From: JAIXWP01 sp965247015
Lineage (GTDB): Bacteria > Bacteroidota > Bacteroidia > Flavobacteriales_D > Sanyastnellaceae
Length of the DNA: 64,000 nt
NCBI GenBank assembly: GCA_965247015.1
Contig: CBDFGG010000004.1
Location: 124,001 to 188,000, forward strand
Direction of reading: 5' to 3'
The position numbers and the translations under genes were made by a program. The notes under the pieces are model-generated. The model saw nothing but the letters and a program-made list of their open reading frames with translations. It had not been told where the DNA came from and ran no database searches. Shown one piece after another: positions 42,301 through 51,382 of this stretch (its first letter is position 1; each line of letters starts with the position of its first letter).

Positions 42301-44565
42301 TTACCCCCCCCTCACCACTCTCCTATTTACCGTTCCTTTTTCTGTATAAATCCTCACGAAATATGCTCCACTTTCTTTTGGTAATTGGAAGGAATATTTA
42401 TTGATGTGAAGCGATTCAAAAACTTGAACAACCTGACCCAATGCATTCATCAATTCTATTTTTTCAATATTTGAACTTGAAGTAATAGTCACTGCATCGT
42501 TAGATGGATTGGGATAAATATCAATGCTGGAATTTACGATCTCATCAACCCCACTTACAATCACACTCACACAATCCGAAGTTTCTTCACATCCATTTTC
42601 ACTTACGATTACCGCGTAATTTCCGCTAGCTGTTGGTGTAAATGTTTGGCTTGTTTGGTTAGGGACTGGTGTGTTGTTATTGCAGTTGATCCACTGATAA
42701 TCCGCGCCAGTTGCGTTTGCTGTTAGTGTCACACCCGAAAGCGTTGTCGATGCATCGATATCGTCGATCGTTAAATTTAAGGTCGTTATTTGTGGACATC
42801 CTCCGGCATTTGTTTCTTCGAAAGTATATGTTCCCGAACTTGTATATGTTGCTCCATTCAACGGCCATGTAAATGCGTCACATGCTGATTGATTCGCGGT
42901 GAAGAAGGACGAAACATTTAACGTTAAAAATAAATTGACAATAGAATCGCATCCCGTCGCACTGACAAGCGTTTGTGTTGCCGAATTATTTGGAGCAGTG
43001 TACGTTACTCCATTCGACCATGTGAATGAATCACATGCTACTTGCACATCATTATAAACCGATGGTGTGCATTGACTCACCTTTTGTACAAAGAATCCGC
43101 GCGGATTCTCACTATTCGATGGTAGATAATATGTACCATCACCTGGATCAAAATCGATTTCCGGATAACTAAAAGCAGTTGGATTATTGTAATACTTTCC
43201 AAAAGTATACACGTTTTCATTTTCATCCACAGCTATAGCAACTCCATAATCATTGTAGACGGTGCCTATCTTGAATGCCCAAGCGTAATCTCCATCGCTG
43301 TGAAGTTTAAGCACAAAAACATCTGGATTGCTGAGATTACCAGAAGCAAGCAAATTTGCAGTATTCGGTCCATCATCAAAATCCACAGTGTCCTCAAAAT
43401 AACCGGTGACATAGCAATCACCGTTTGAACTTATAGTTAGTGCCAGTGCTAAACCATCGCCTAGGCCGGTAGCTGTGCTCACCCAAATAAAATTGCCTTC
43501 ACTATCCAACTTCAACACAAGTACGTCATATCCTATGCTTATATATTGCAATAAAGCTGGACCTGGATTCATATCCGCACTTCCTCCATATTCACCTACA
43601 ACAACTATGTTGTTGTCATCATCAACCTTTACATCTCGACAGGAAACAACACCTGCATCTGGTGATGTCAGGCCGATATTTTTTGCCCAAATGAGTGTCC
43701 CATCTAGATCAAGTTTTAATATAAACGTATTCAAGTATCCAATGGCAGTAAAATTTAATACTTCCGGCCCTGGATCTACATCAATAGTAAAATAATAAGT
43801 GCCTGTAATTACAATGTTTCCGTCTACATCAAGAGTGTGCACTGGAAATACTTCCATGCCTAAATCAAGATCGTTGTGGCCAACTTGTTTCGACCAAAGA
43901 AAATCACCATTCACATTTAATTTCACAACATACATATCAGCAAAGCTTGTAGCTGTCAAATTAAACTCTCCGACACCTGGATCAAAATCCGTGGTTTGAC
44001 TAAAAACGCCAACCACCGAAACATTTCCATTTTGATCCACTGCAATACTTTCACTTAATTGATTACCTGCACCGCCCAATTGTTTGACCCAAATAAAACC
44101 TCCATCTGCATTGAGTTTTAAAATATATGTATCCATGCTTCCGACCGCTGTAAGATTGGAAACACCGGCGCCCGAATCAAAATCAACAGTATTAAAAAAA
44201 TACCCCGTGACATAAATATTTCCATCACCATCTAACGCGAGTGCCGTGGCAGGTGCCGACTGACTTGTTGAACCAATTTTTATAGCCCAAAGAAAATCAC
44301 CATCAGCATTCTGCTTCTGAATGTACCCCGCTATAACACCATTAGAATTCAACGTTGCATTACCCGGATTAAAATCTGCAATTCCAGAAAAAGAGCCTGT
44401 AGTAATAATATTATTTTGCTCATCAAGTTCAAGTGCTTCGCAAATAGAGCTTGGATAACCTGACACAGAGAATTCAACCGCAGTGGCCCATTCAAAAGTG
44501 GGACTTTGCGAAAAAGAAGAAATAGCAAAAAGACAAATAATAAAGGAGAGAAATTTTGATTTCAT
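42301..44565 (-). CDS. Secreted beta-propeller (SBBP-repeat) protein with T9SS type A sorting domain
   Basis: A 754-residue exported protein: signal peptide (MKSKFLSFIICLFAISSFSQ), then about eight repeats of 55-60 residues, each with a GNIYVTGYFFNTVDFDSG-like core and a FIWVKQLGG-like strand. These match SBBP-type propeller blades. Two Ig-like/PKD-like segments follow (CDSFTWSNGVTYT and CDAFTWPLNGATYT), then a T9SS sorting domain (IDIYPNPSNDAVTI to GAYFVRIYTEKG). It should be surface-bound or released by the T9SS. The function is unknown. The coding end is followed directly by a palindromic element. Confidence 0.85.
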   Translation of the reverse strand: MKSKFLSFIICLFAISSFSQSPTFEWATAVEFSVSGYPSSICEALELDEQNNIITTGSFSGIADFNPGNATLNSNGVIAGYIQKQNADGDFLWAIKIGSTSQSAPATALALDGDGNIYVTGYFFNTVDFDSGAGVSNLTAVGSMDTYILKLNADGGFIWVKQLGGAGNQLSESIAVDQNGNVSVVGVFSQTTDFDPGVGEFNLTATSFADMYVVKLNVNGDFLWSKQVGHNDLDLGMEVFPVHTLDVDGNIVITGTYYFTIDVDPGPEVLNFTAIGYLNTFILKLDLDGTLIWAKNIGLTSPDAGVVSCRDVKVDDDNNIVVVGEYGGSADMNPGPALLQYISIGYDVLVLKLDSEGNFIWVSTATGLGDGLALALTISSNGDCYVTGYFEDTVDFDDGPNTANLLASGNLSNPDVFVLKLHSDGDYAWAFKIGTVYNDYGVAIAVDENENVYTFGKYYNNPTAFSYPEIDFDPGDGTYYLPSNSENPRGFFVQKVSQCTPSVYNDVQVACDSFTWSNGVTYTAPNNSATQTLVSATGCDSIVNLFLTLNVSSFFTANQSACDAFTWPLNGATYTSSGTYTFEETNAGGCPQITTLNLTIDDIDASTTLSGVTLTANATGADYQWINCNNNTPVPNQTSQTFTPTASGNYAVIVSENGCEETSDCVSVIVSGVDEIVNSSIDIYPNPSNDAVTITSSSNIEKIELMNALGQVVQVFESLHINKYSFQLPKESGAYFVRIYTEKGTVNRRVVRGG

Positions 44566-44710
44566 ATCAAGTAAAGGATTGTGATTCTAGCCGACGAATA
44601 TAAAACGAAACGAATAGAGAGGAGTGCTGCGATTATTCGAAATACCCCAGCGGTTGTTCATGGGTGATTGGTTCTTGGTTCAGAGATCCGATGCACAAAC
44701 ACAAACTTCT

Positions 44711-44718
44711 TATCTTTC
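44711..44718 (+). promoter_or_regulatory. Likely -7 box (TATCTTTC) for the HYR-domain gene
   Basis: One mismatch to TAnnTTTG. It lies 35 bases before the ATG at 44754 in an otherwise gene-free 190-base gap. Confidence 0.35.
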
Positions 44719-44753
44719 GCGTAAATTCAAATTAACCTCACTCCATTACCACA

Positions 44754-47108
44754 ATGAAGCTTCTCTACTCAATTATTTTTTCGTTCAGCGTATCATTCTC
44801 ATTTGCACAATGGGAACAGATTGCACAAACAGTTTATGGCGATCAGGAAATCGCATTTTTTGGCCAAGAAGTTAGTGTTAGCGATGACGGTAGCACTGTC
44901 GCTGTATCTGCTGTGAACTACAGCAGCAATGGCTTGGTGAGTAATGGAATAGTACGAGTCTTTCGCTTGATCAATAATCAATGGATTCAGATTGGCCAAG
45001 ATCTCGAAGGGATTGAAGACTTCGAGGAAATGGGAAATTCATTGAGCTTAAATGAGAATGGGAATATCCTTGCTATTGGGGCTGATCAAGCCGATGTTGC
45101 TCTTGGCAAAGTGATGGTGTATGCATTTAGCAATAACAACTGGTCGCTTATGGGATCGCCCATGTATGGCACCCAACCGTTCGGAAGATTCGGAACTTGT
45201 GTGAGCATTTCAAACAGTGGCCAAACTTTGGCCGTTGCACGTCAAGGTTTCAATGGAATTTTCGGAGCGCATATTTTTGAATTCAACGGATCCAATTGGA
45301 TGGAAGTTGCTGTCGGAGGAAGCCAAGCAGATGTGAGATCCATCAGTATCGATGCAGCAGGTGAGCACGTGATATATGGTGGTGTATCCTTCATTCATTT
45401 TTTCGACAAAGTGAATAATGAATGGGTTGGTGGTTCTTCACCCTACAGCACCACCCCATCAGGAGTTGGAGGAGATAATAACTTTCTTGCAATGAGTGGT
45501 GATGGCAATGTATATGCGATTGGAGCTGAAATGAATGATGATTTTGCCAATAATGCTGGTCTTGTTAGAATTTTTAACCGAACCGTTCCAAATGCTTTGG
45601 AGGTATTCAATGTTTATGGTAATTCTTTATTTACTTCTCTCGGTAAATCAGTTAGCTTAAATCATGATGGCTCGAAGTTTATGGCGCTTGGAAATATTTC
45701 TTGGATTTATGAAAGATCAGGAAGTGTGTATAACAACGTCGCTTCAATTCCCGGAGCTACCTTTTCCGCATTTATGAATTCCATTGGAGATGTGTTGGCT
45801 ACTGGGTATCGCGATTATGAGAATGTGAATAATGGAGAATATGGATGGCTAAAAGTTTTCGGAGATCTACCAAACACAGCTCCTGTTTTAGATTGCCCTG
45901 CAAACATTGAAGTAGCTGCTTCTGTAGACCTTTGCGGAGCATTAGTAGACTTGCCTGAAATACTTGCCACTGATCTTGAAGATGGATCCATTGTAGCCAT
46001 ACAAACCGATGGTATTCCTAGTGGTGAGTTCTTCGCAATCGGATCACACATTGTTACTTTCACAGCTACAGATTCCCAAGGACTCAGTGTTAGTTGTAGT
46101 ATTGAAGTGATCGTGAGCGATCAAGATGCACCACAAGCCATCTGCGCCTCACCAACGATTTATCTTGACGAAACAGGCTTCGCGACACTTACTGAAATGG
46201 ATGTTGACGGAGGGAGCATTGATAACTGTGGAATTGTATCCATAACCTTTGATCAAAGTCCTTTTAGTTGTGCGGACTTAGGAACACAGACTGTAGAAGT
46301 CATGTTTGCCGACCAACAAGGAAACACCAGCATGTGTGTCGCTACAGTTATTGTTGAAGATTTGATTTTACCAGAAATTACTTGTACCGACTACACGCTT
46401 GAACTAAATGATGATGGTACCACTAGTATTGAGTCGTCATTGCTAGTTGTAGATTTTTCTGATAATTGTGAAGCGACTTTTTCTAACGCAGTGATTGAAT
46501 TCAGCTGCAGCGATATCGGCTCTCAAAATATCATAAGCACTGTGACTGATAATGGCGGTAATGTAGCATCATGTACAAGTATTGTTACGATAGTAGATTT
46601 GATCGCGCCCGTCATTACGTGTCCGTCCAATCAAATGGAAGAAATGAGTAGTAATGTGTTCATCGTTCCTGATTATACAATCAGTACCGAAACAACAGCT
46701 ACTGACAATTGCAACAACACCTCAATCAACTTGACGCAATCTCCTGTTGCGGGAACAGAGCTAGGAGTAGGCATTCACGACATCACACTCACTGCAACTG
46801 ATGCATCGGGCAATGAAACATCTTGTAGTTTTCAGTTGGAAATTATCCTCATCAACAGTGTAGGTAATTTGGAACAAAAAACCATTTCGATGTATCCAAA
46901 TCCAGCGAGTAATTCTGTCATCATTCAAACTTCACACTCCGCACCTTTCCAAGTAACGGTCATGAATTCTTTCGGACAAATCGTAATGACCCGCTTGATG
47001 AATAATGGAACCATTCTCGATATTAATGAACTTGTTTCAGGTCAATATATTCTCAAAATTGAGCAAGGCAACGTTGCAGATTATTTAAAGCTCATGGTAT
47101 TAAAATAA
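44754..47108 (+). CDS. Secreted beta-propeller/HYR-domain protein with T9SS type A sorting domain
   Basis: A 784-residue exported protein: signal peptide MKLLYSIIFSFSVSFSFAQ, an N-terminal propeller-like region with repeated DGSTVAVSA, NGNILAIGAD and SGQTLAVAR strands (about 30-370), then HYR/Ig-like domains (LDCPANIEVAAS, AIGSHIVTFTATDSQG, GVGIHDITLTATDASGNE; about 380-695) and a T9SS sorting domain (ISMYPNPASNSVII to SGQYILKIEQG). HYR domains are linked to adhesion in surface proteins. The protein should be displayed by the T9SS. It is the only plus-strand gene between 29 and 51 kb. Confidence 0.85.
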   Translation: MKLLYSIIFSFSVSFSFAQWEQIAQTVYGDQEIAFFGQEVSVSDDGSTVAVSAVNYSSNGLVSNGIVRVFRLINNQWIQIGQDLEGIEDFEEMGNSLSLNENGNILAIGADQADVALGKVMVYAFSNNNWSLMGSPMYGTQPFGRFGTCVSISNSGQTLAVARQGFNGIFGAHIFEFNGSNWMEVAVGGSQADVRSISIDAAGEHVIYGGVSFIHFFDKVNNEWVGGSSPYSTTPSGVGGDNNFLAMSGDGNVYAIGAEMNDDFANNAGLVRIFNRTVPNALEVFNVYGNSLFTSLGKSVSLNHDGSKFMALGNISWIYERSGSVYNNVASIPGATFSAFMNSIGDVLATGYRDYENVNNGEYGWLKVFGDLPNTAPVLDCPANIEVAASVDLCGALVDLPEILATDLEDGSIVAIQTDGIPSGEFFAIGSHIVTFTATDSQGLSVSCSIEVIVSDQDAPQAICASPTIYLDETGFATLTEMDVDGGSIDNCGIVSITFDQSPFSCADLGTQTVEVMFADQQGNTSMCVATVIVEDLILPEITCTDYTLELNDDGTTSIESSLLVVDFSDNCEATFSNAVIEFSCSDIGSQNIISTVTDNGGNVASCTSIVTIVDLIAPVITCPSNQMEEMSSNVFIVPDYTISTETTATDNCNNTSINLTQSPVAGTELGVGIHDITLTATDASGNETSCSFQLEIILINSVGNLEQKTISMYPNPASNSVIIQTSHSAPFQVTVMNSFGQIVMTRLMNNGTILDINELVSGQYILKIEQGNVADYLKLMVLK

Positions 47109-47169
47109 GCGCATGGCGAATTAAAATACATTCCGCCCACCATCAGATCTATCGCAATAGAAAGCGATA

Positions 47170-47606
47170 GATGAGGGATTCTTGATGGGGCATGTCCACG
47201 GCTTTGCACCCCCTTCGACAAGCTCAGGACGGCGCTCAGGGAACGGTTAGCTTCGCACAAAAGATAAACTCGCTCCACGGAATGGCACCACCCTTCGACT
47301 TCATTCAAAATTGACGCTACGCTTATTTTGAATTCCGCTCAGGGAACGGTGATCGCTCACTAAATGGGAAAAAAGAAAAAAAATGCGGAGTCGAAGGGTG
47401 GTCCCGTTCCGTGGAGCGAGTTCAGCTTTGGAGCGAAGCGATTCGTTCCCTGAGCGGAGTATTTGATCAAGCAGAGCGCAGATCAAATGCGGAGTCGAAG
47501 GGTGGTGCAAATCCGTGGAGGAACCCCATCGAGAATCGAGAATCGAGATTCAAACACAGAATGAAAATGAATTTTTTCCAAGAACCAAGAACTAAGAACC
47601 AAGAAC
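47170..47606. repeat. Palindromic element, rearranged and half-deleted copy
   Basis: Two left blocks (from about 47200 and 47270) each carry CCACGG plus a CACCC/CACCACCC run and CTTCGAC. One core arm is present (47364-47388), but it joins straight to GAGTCGAAGGGTGGT, so loop and second arm are missing. A full right block follows (CGTTCCCTGAGCGGAG, CAGATCAAATGCGG, GGTGGTGCAAATCCGTGGA), then CGAGAAT heptamers and four CAAGAAC-type heptamers (47579-47606). It lies between convergent genes and lacks the terminator hairpin. Confidence 0.75.
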
Positions 47607-47635
47607 TAAAAATCCCAAATCAGCGAAGCGCCCCC

Positions 47636-48124
47636 CTAACACGGCGAACGATAACTGATCGTTTTCAATAACCCATTCTCGAATGAAAACGATATTCCAT
47701 CGTCGGCATTTTTGAAATAGAGAATAATGCCAAATTGATTGGATTTTACTCCAAGGATTTTTTCTAATTCCAAAATTTTTGTGCGGTGAGATACTTGAAC
47801 ACCTTTTACAGTGATGATATTTGAAAGACTTGGACCGAGTGTGATTTCGTCGAAGAGATAATCTTCTTTTTCATTGCCCGTCAAATAAAAATGAGTGTAT
47901 TCAAGGGTGTAATATTTCGTTTTTTGTTCTGACTCCGAAAGAAACCCACATTCATACTGTGGGCGATATTCTCTCTTGGGCTTACCAAACCTTGCGATTA
48001 CGGAATCTTTACTCGCGCGAAAACACAACCCATCCACTTTCACATCACAAATATCAAGCGTCTGTCCATGCGTTAATCCGGATAAGCCGAGGAATAGAAA
48101 AAATATAAGTGTTAGATGTTTCAT
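47636..48124 (-). CDS. Hypothetical exported protein
   Basis: A 162-residue protein with a signal peptide (MKHLTLIFFLFLGLSGLTHG, cleavage near Gln21) and a small mixed alpha/beta mature part containing three Cys residues plus a C-terminal Cys. No family recognised. It is convergent with the HYR-domain gene and lies 47 bases downstream of a DUF2007-type gene on the same strand, so the two may be co-transcribed. Confidence 0.65.
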   Translation of the reverse strand: MKHLTLIFFLFLGLSGLTHGQTLDICDVKVDGLCFRASKDSVIARFGKPKREYRPQYECGFLSESEQKTKYYTLEYTHFYLTGNEKEDYLFDEITLGPSLSNIITVKGVQVSHRTKILELEKILGVKSNQFGIILYFKNADDGISFSFENGLLKTISYRSPC

Positions 48125-48171
48125 TTTGTTGTTGTTATTTTTTCAATAAAATTAATTGTGCAATAAAGATA

Positions 48172-48912
48172 TTAAATCGGATAATTTATGCCATCCGTCT
48201 TCACATAGCAATTCAGTGTGGAGTGTACTGATTTGAGATCTAAAAAATTCCTGTCAACATCAATATCATATACACCGTTATAAACAAAATCGAATGTATC
48301 GGTATCTGAAATATGAAGTTGATTTCCTTTCAACTGCCATTTGCCTCTCACTATGTCTGATTGGAAACCGGGAAGCCTAATCGTTCCATCTCTATAGAAT
48401 GTAATGCTTTCAGCGCATATACCCGAAGAAAAATAAAGGTCGCGAACCGTTTGGGGTGAATATTTTTTATTCTTATAAGTCACATTTGCAAGGCACCAAT
48501 CATTCTGAGTTAAGACTTCAAATGCACTTGGTTGCGAGGAACGATAGGCGACAGTTCCTGATACTAAAATTAATAATACTACTAAAACAAATAAAAGAAT
48601 TCGAAAACTCCTTTTCTTGAAGATGGGATATTTTGATGTGAACTCATCGATGTCGAAAGTTGGTTTTGCTCGTTCCAAAGCCTTTTCACTTAAGTAACCG
48701 CCTTCTATCAACAAGTTGAGCGCTTGTTCAACATCCTGCTGACGCACTTGCAGTTTTATACCTCCAACTGCAAACGCATAGTAAGTCGCAGTTTGAGCTG
48801 TCATTTCATCACGGGTAAAACATTCAATGCCTCTCGTCTCCAACATCGCACGCACCGTCCACATTTCTTGCACATGGTTGAATGTCATCACCGTTACAAA
48901 TTCGCTTTCCAT
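48172..48912 (-). CDS. DUF2007-like N-terminal domain protein with one membrane span
   Basis: A 246-residue protein. Residues 1-75 match the DUF2007 (putative signal-transducing) pattern: FVTVMTFNHVQEMWTVRAMLETRGIECFTRDE and a GGIKLQVRQQDVEQALNLL ending. A single membrane span lies at about 102-122 (ILLFVLVVLLILVSGTVAY), and the remaining 120 residues form an extracytoplasmic beta domain (FYRDGTIRLPG, GKWQLKGNQLHISDTD) resembling lipocalin-like stress proteins. The combination would place a small sensor domain inside and a beta domain outside the membrane. Function unknown. Confidence 0.7.
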   Translation of the reverse strand: MESEFVTVMTFNHVQEMWTVRAMLETRGIECFTRDEMTAQTATYYAFAVGGIKLQVRQQDVEQALNLLIEGGYLSEKALERAKPTFDIDEFTSKYPIFKKRSFRILLFVLVVLLILVSGTVAYRSSQPSAFEVLTQNDWCLANVTYKNKKYSPQTVRDLYFSSGICAESITFYRDGTIRLPGFQSDIVRGKWQLKGNQLHISDTDTFDFVYNGVYDIDVDRNFLDLKSVHSTLNCYVKTDGINYPI

Positions 48913-48932
48913 TTTTCGTTCATTCGTTGTTC

Positions 48933-48940
48933 CAAATTTA
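48933..48940 (-). promoter_or_regulatory. -7 box (TAAATTTG) of the DUF2007-type gene
   Basis: Full match to TAnnTTTG on the minus strand, 20 bases before the ATG at 48912, giving a short leader. Confidence 0.5.
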
Positions 48941-48989
48941 AATTAAATACTGCTTGAAAAATACTAGCCTTCTTTGGAGCGGAGGTGAG

Positions 48990-49432
48990 TGATGATTCTC
49001 GATTCTCAATTCTCGAAGAGGTCGCTCCACGGCTTTGCACCACCCTTCGACTTCATTCAAAATTGACGCTACGCTTATTTTGAATTCCGCTCAGGTAACG
49101 GTGCTCGCTCACTAAATGGGAAAAAAGAAAAAAAATGCGGCACTTCGTGCCGCATTTTTTTTCTTTTTTCCCATCTGAGCGGCGCGATTCGTTCCCTGAG
49201 TGCCATCCTGAGCTTGTCGAAGGGCGGAGCATTTGATCAAGCGGAGCGCAGATCAAATGCGGAGTCGAAGCGCCGTCCTGAGCTTGTCGAAGGGGGTGGT
49301 GCCACACCGTGGAGCGAGATTTATTTTTCGAGCGAAGAGCTTCGTTCCCTGAGCGAAACGAAGCGTTAGCGGAGTGCAGTCGAAGCGCCGCCCTGAGCGT
49401 TACGTAGCGCCAGCGAAGTATAGCGAAGGGAA
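48990..49432. repeat. Palindromic intergenic element, copy 5 (complete, extended right side)
   Basis: GATTCTC-type heptamers at about 48993-49017, then CTCCACGGCTTTGCACCACCC. The core at 49116-49174 has perfect 28-bp arms and a 3-base loop (TTC). Right-hand blocks follow with TCCTGAGCTTGTCGAAGG twice, CAGATCAAATGCGG, and GGGTGGTGCCACACCGTGGAG. A further 100 bases (49330-49432) continue with CGTTCCCTGAGCG-like and AGCGAAG-like fragments up to the stop of the next gene. Confidence 0.85.
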
Positions 49433-50305
49433 CTAAGATCCAACCACCCTCCCCTCACTCACCACTATTTTCTTGAATAAACCCACTGCGTAGATGCCGT
49501 CTGGGGCGGGGAGGTTGTTGAGCCAGGCTCTGCTCCCAATGCGCGATTTTCGACCTAACGCTGATACCTTTGTAGAATCAATTTCTAAAAAAGAACCATC
49601 TGGTAGTCTGAAATAATCGATGTAATATTCATTCGCTATTTTTCCATTCTTTATCTCATAGCGATAATCCTTATCTAGTAATCGCACCACGCCATCTTTT
49701 GGAGGCAGGCCATCAATGAGCACTTCCGCGCCTACCACCTGATTCGAATGCTCAGCCATCTTCACCACTATGATCTCGCCAGTACTGAGTTTTTCTCGTG
49801 AACTTTTAAAATTCGTTTTAGACGTAGCGATACTATTATTTATGGTATCGATTTCACCATCAATATCAGGATATACCGGATTTATTTTCTTTATTTCCTC
49901 TAAAAGTAAAAGAGCCTCGTGAAATCTTCCATCCTTTTTAAAACCATTTGCTTTAGACATTAATTCATCCGATTGATCTTGTGCTGAAAGGTTCGGATCT
50001 AATGAAATGACCAAAGGTTTTTTGTTTAATAAACCGATAATTATTAAGACGAGACCTGGAAGAATAAATGCAAACACCCCCCACAATATTTCGCTGCGAT
50101 TTTGTCGTTTGGCAATTTTCACCACCCAAAAAGCGATCGCCGTTGCAATCAGTATTTTAATGAATGTGTAAATGACATCAGCCTGCCTATAACTTTCCTC
50201 ATCGCGAATATCAAACCATTCAAGCACATCAAAGAACAATGGAACCACCAGCACACAAAAGCCCACAATCGTAGCCTCCAACTCCTTCCTATATGTATTA
50301 TCCAT
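49433..50305 (-). CDS. Hypothetical membrane protein with helical repeat linker
   Basis: A 290-residue protein from ATG 50305 (an ATG two codons upstream is also possible). Three membrane spans occur in the first 100 residues (IVGFCVLVVPLFF, FIKILIATAIAFWVV, FAFILPGLVLIIIGLL). A TPR-like helical segment follows (DELMSKANGFKKDGRFHEALLLLEEI) and then a beta-rich C-terminal domain (GEIIVVKMAEHSNQVVGAEVLI). I do not recognise a family. A perfect -7 box lies about 40 bases upstream. It appears to be a single-gene unit. Confidence 0.7.
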   Translation of the reverse strand: MDNTYRKELEATIVGFCVLVVPLFFDVLEWFDIRDEESYRQADVIYTFIKILIATAIAFWVVKIAKRQNRSEILWGVFAFILPGLVLIIIGLLNKKPLVISLDPNLSAQDQSDELMSKANGFKKDGRFHEALLLLEEIKKINPVYPDIDGEIDTINNSIATSKTNFKSSREKLSTGEIIVVKMAEHSNQVVGAEVLIDGLPPKDGVVRLLDKDYRYEIKNGKIANEYYIDYFRLPDGSFLEIDSTKVSALGRKSRIGSRAWLNNLPAPDGIYAVGLFKKIVVSEGRVVGS

Positions 50306-50343
50306 GTACATTGAATTAATTTTAATTTCCCTTCCCTACAATT

Positions 50344-50351
50344 CAAAAATA
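50344..50351 (-). promoter_or_regulatory. -7 box (TATTTTTG)
   Basis: Full match to TAnnTTTG on the minus strand, about 38 bases before the ATG at 50305. A YTTGTCN heptamer array begins 14 bases further upstream, in the opposite orientation to the arrays at btuB and GH92. Confidence 0.5.
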
Positions 50352-50364
50352 GATATAATAAAGC

Positions 50365-50448
50365 TTTGTCATTTGTCTCTTGTCCCTAGTCGCTTGTCCC
50401 TTGTCTCTTGTCGTTTGTCCCATGTCATTTGTCACTTGTCACTTGTCA
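50365..50448. repeat. Twelve-unit YTTGTCN heptamer array
   Basis: Twelve 7-bp units in constant phase, of the same class as the array at 22034-22138 (TTTGTCA, TTTGTCT, CTTGTCC and variants CTAGTCG, CATGTCA). It ends near the stop codon of the minus-strand gene at 50462. Confidence 0.88.
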
Positions 50449-50461
50449 TTGACTCCTGTCT

Positions 50462-51028
50462 CTAAAAAATTCGATAACGAATAATTTTAATCAGCCAATC
50501 TTGTTCCGCGTCTGAGCACTCTTCGGCGAAGTAGTGTGTTTTCGATCCAATTAAAATACCAGGGAGAACGATACCGGCTCCAAAAGAAAATTGAATTCGC
50601 GACATATAACGAATATTCATAAGTGCTGAAAATCTCCCTCCTCTAATATGAACACTTTTCACATCATGAATATCATGGAGATCAAACGCTAATTTTTTAG
50701 TCTGTAAAATCTGATTCTTTTGTACGATCAGCTGCGTTTGAGTAATGGTGATTTCCTGCGTTTCGAAAATAGAATTGAGCAGGGAATTAAGCATGGACAA
50801 AGCCATAATCCAATACAATAATGTTGGAAACAGAAGAATAAACGTCATTACATAATGAGACCCAATAAGTAAGGGCCGTGACACATAAATTCCCATGAAC
50901 AGGAAAAACACTGTGTAAATCGATTGAAATATCATAGAACTTGTCCAACCTTTTTTGGGAATGAGCAAACGAAGACTACCATCTAATCCATTGATCATTT
51001 CAATAGAAGAACCACTGGGCGGTTTCAT
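50462..51028 (-). CDS. Hypothetical membrane protein (PH-like), two membrane spans
   Basis: A protein of 188 residues from the ATG at 51028, with two adjacent membrane spans (MIFQSIYTVFFLFMGIYV and VMTFILLFPTLLYWIMALSML, about residues 28-75), then a beta-rich cytosolic domain (ETQEITITQTQLIVQKN, DIHDVKSVHIRG), similar to bacterial PH-like membrane proteins. An upstream ATG at 51091 would add 21 residues, mostly Pro-Asn-Pro-Lys repeats encoded by a GGGTTTG heptamer array; I judge that extension unlikely but cannot exclude it. Family assignment is tentative. Confidence 0.65.
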   Translation of the reverse strand: MKPPSGSSIEMINGLDGSLRLLIPKKGWTSSMIFQSIYTVFFLFMGIYVSRPLLIGSHYVMTFILLFPTLLYWIMALSMLNSLLNSIFETQEITITQTQLIVQKNQILQTKKLAFDLHDIHDVKSVHIRGGRFSALMNIRYMSRIQFSFGAGIVLPGILIGSKTHYFAEECSDAEQDWLIKIIRYRIF

Positions 51029-51040
51029 CACCGCGTCTTT

Positions 51041-51082
51041 GGGTTTGGGGTTTGGGGTTTGGGGTTTGGGGTTTGGGGTTTT
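51041..51082. repeat. GGGTTTG heptamer array, telomere-like and G-rich
   Basis: Five perfect GGGTTTG units plus a partial sixth. Runs of four G at 7-bp spacing on the plus strand could form a G-quadruplex. On the minus strand the array is open in the frame of the downstream gene and encodes a Pro-Asn-Pro-Lys-Pro-Gln-Thr pattern. Confidence 0.9.
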
Positions 51083-51357
51083 GCGTTCCATTGCGTTGCG
51101 CTACGCTCCACTTCATTCCACTCCACTCCACTCCGGGCTTTCCACTACTATCCCTAGCGCGGGTCTTGTCCAGTAGTAGTCTTGTCGGGGGACTTTTTGT
51201 ATTTTTTACAAGAAGGCGAGAATGACCTAAACAAGAACTATTGCAAGATTTCATATCTGTTATGAAGAAGACTAGACAATATTTATAAACCAATATTTAC
51301 AAAGCGAAAAATAAAATTAAAATGAATATACTCAATTAATTCTAAAATCTCCTTCTC

Positions 51358-51365
51358 TATATTTG
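51358..51365 (+). promoter_or_regulatory. -7 box (TATATTTG) for the 51.4 kb membrane protein
   Basis: Full match to TAnnTTTG, ending 17 bases before the ATG at 51383. This short leader supports the first ATG over the one at 51410. Confidence 0.5.
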
Positions 51366-51382
51366 AATCAGCTAATAACTGA

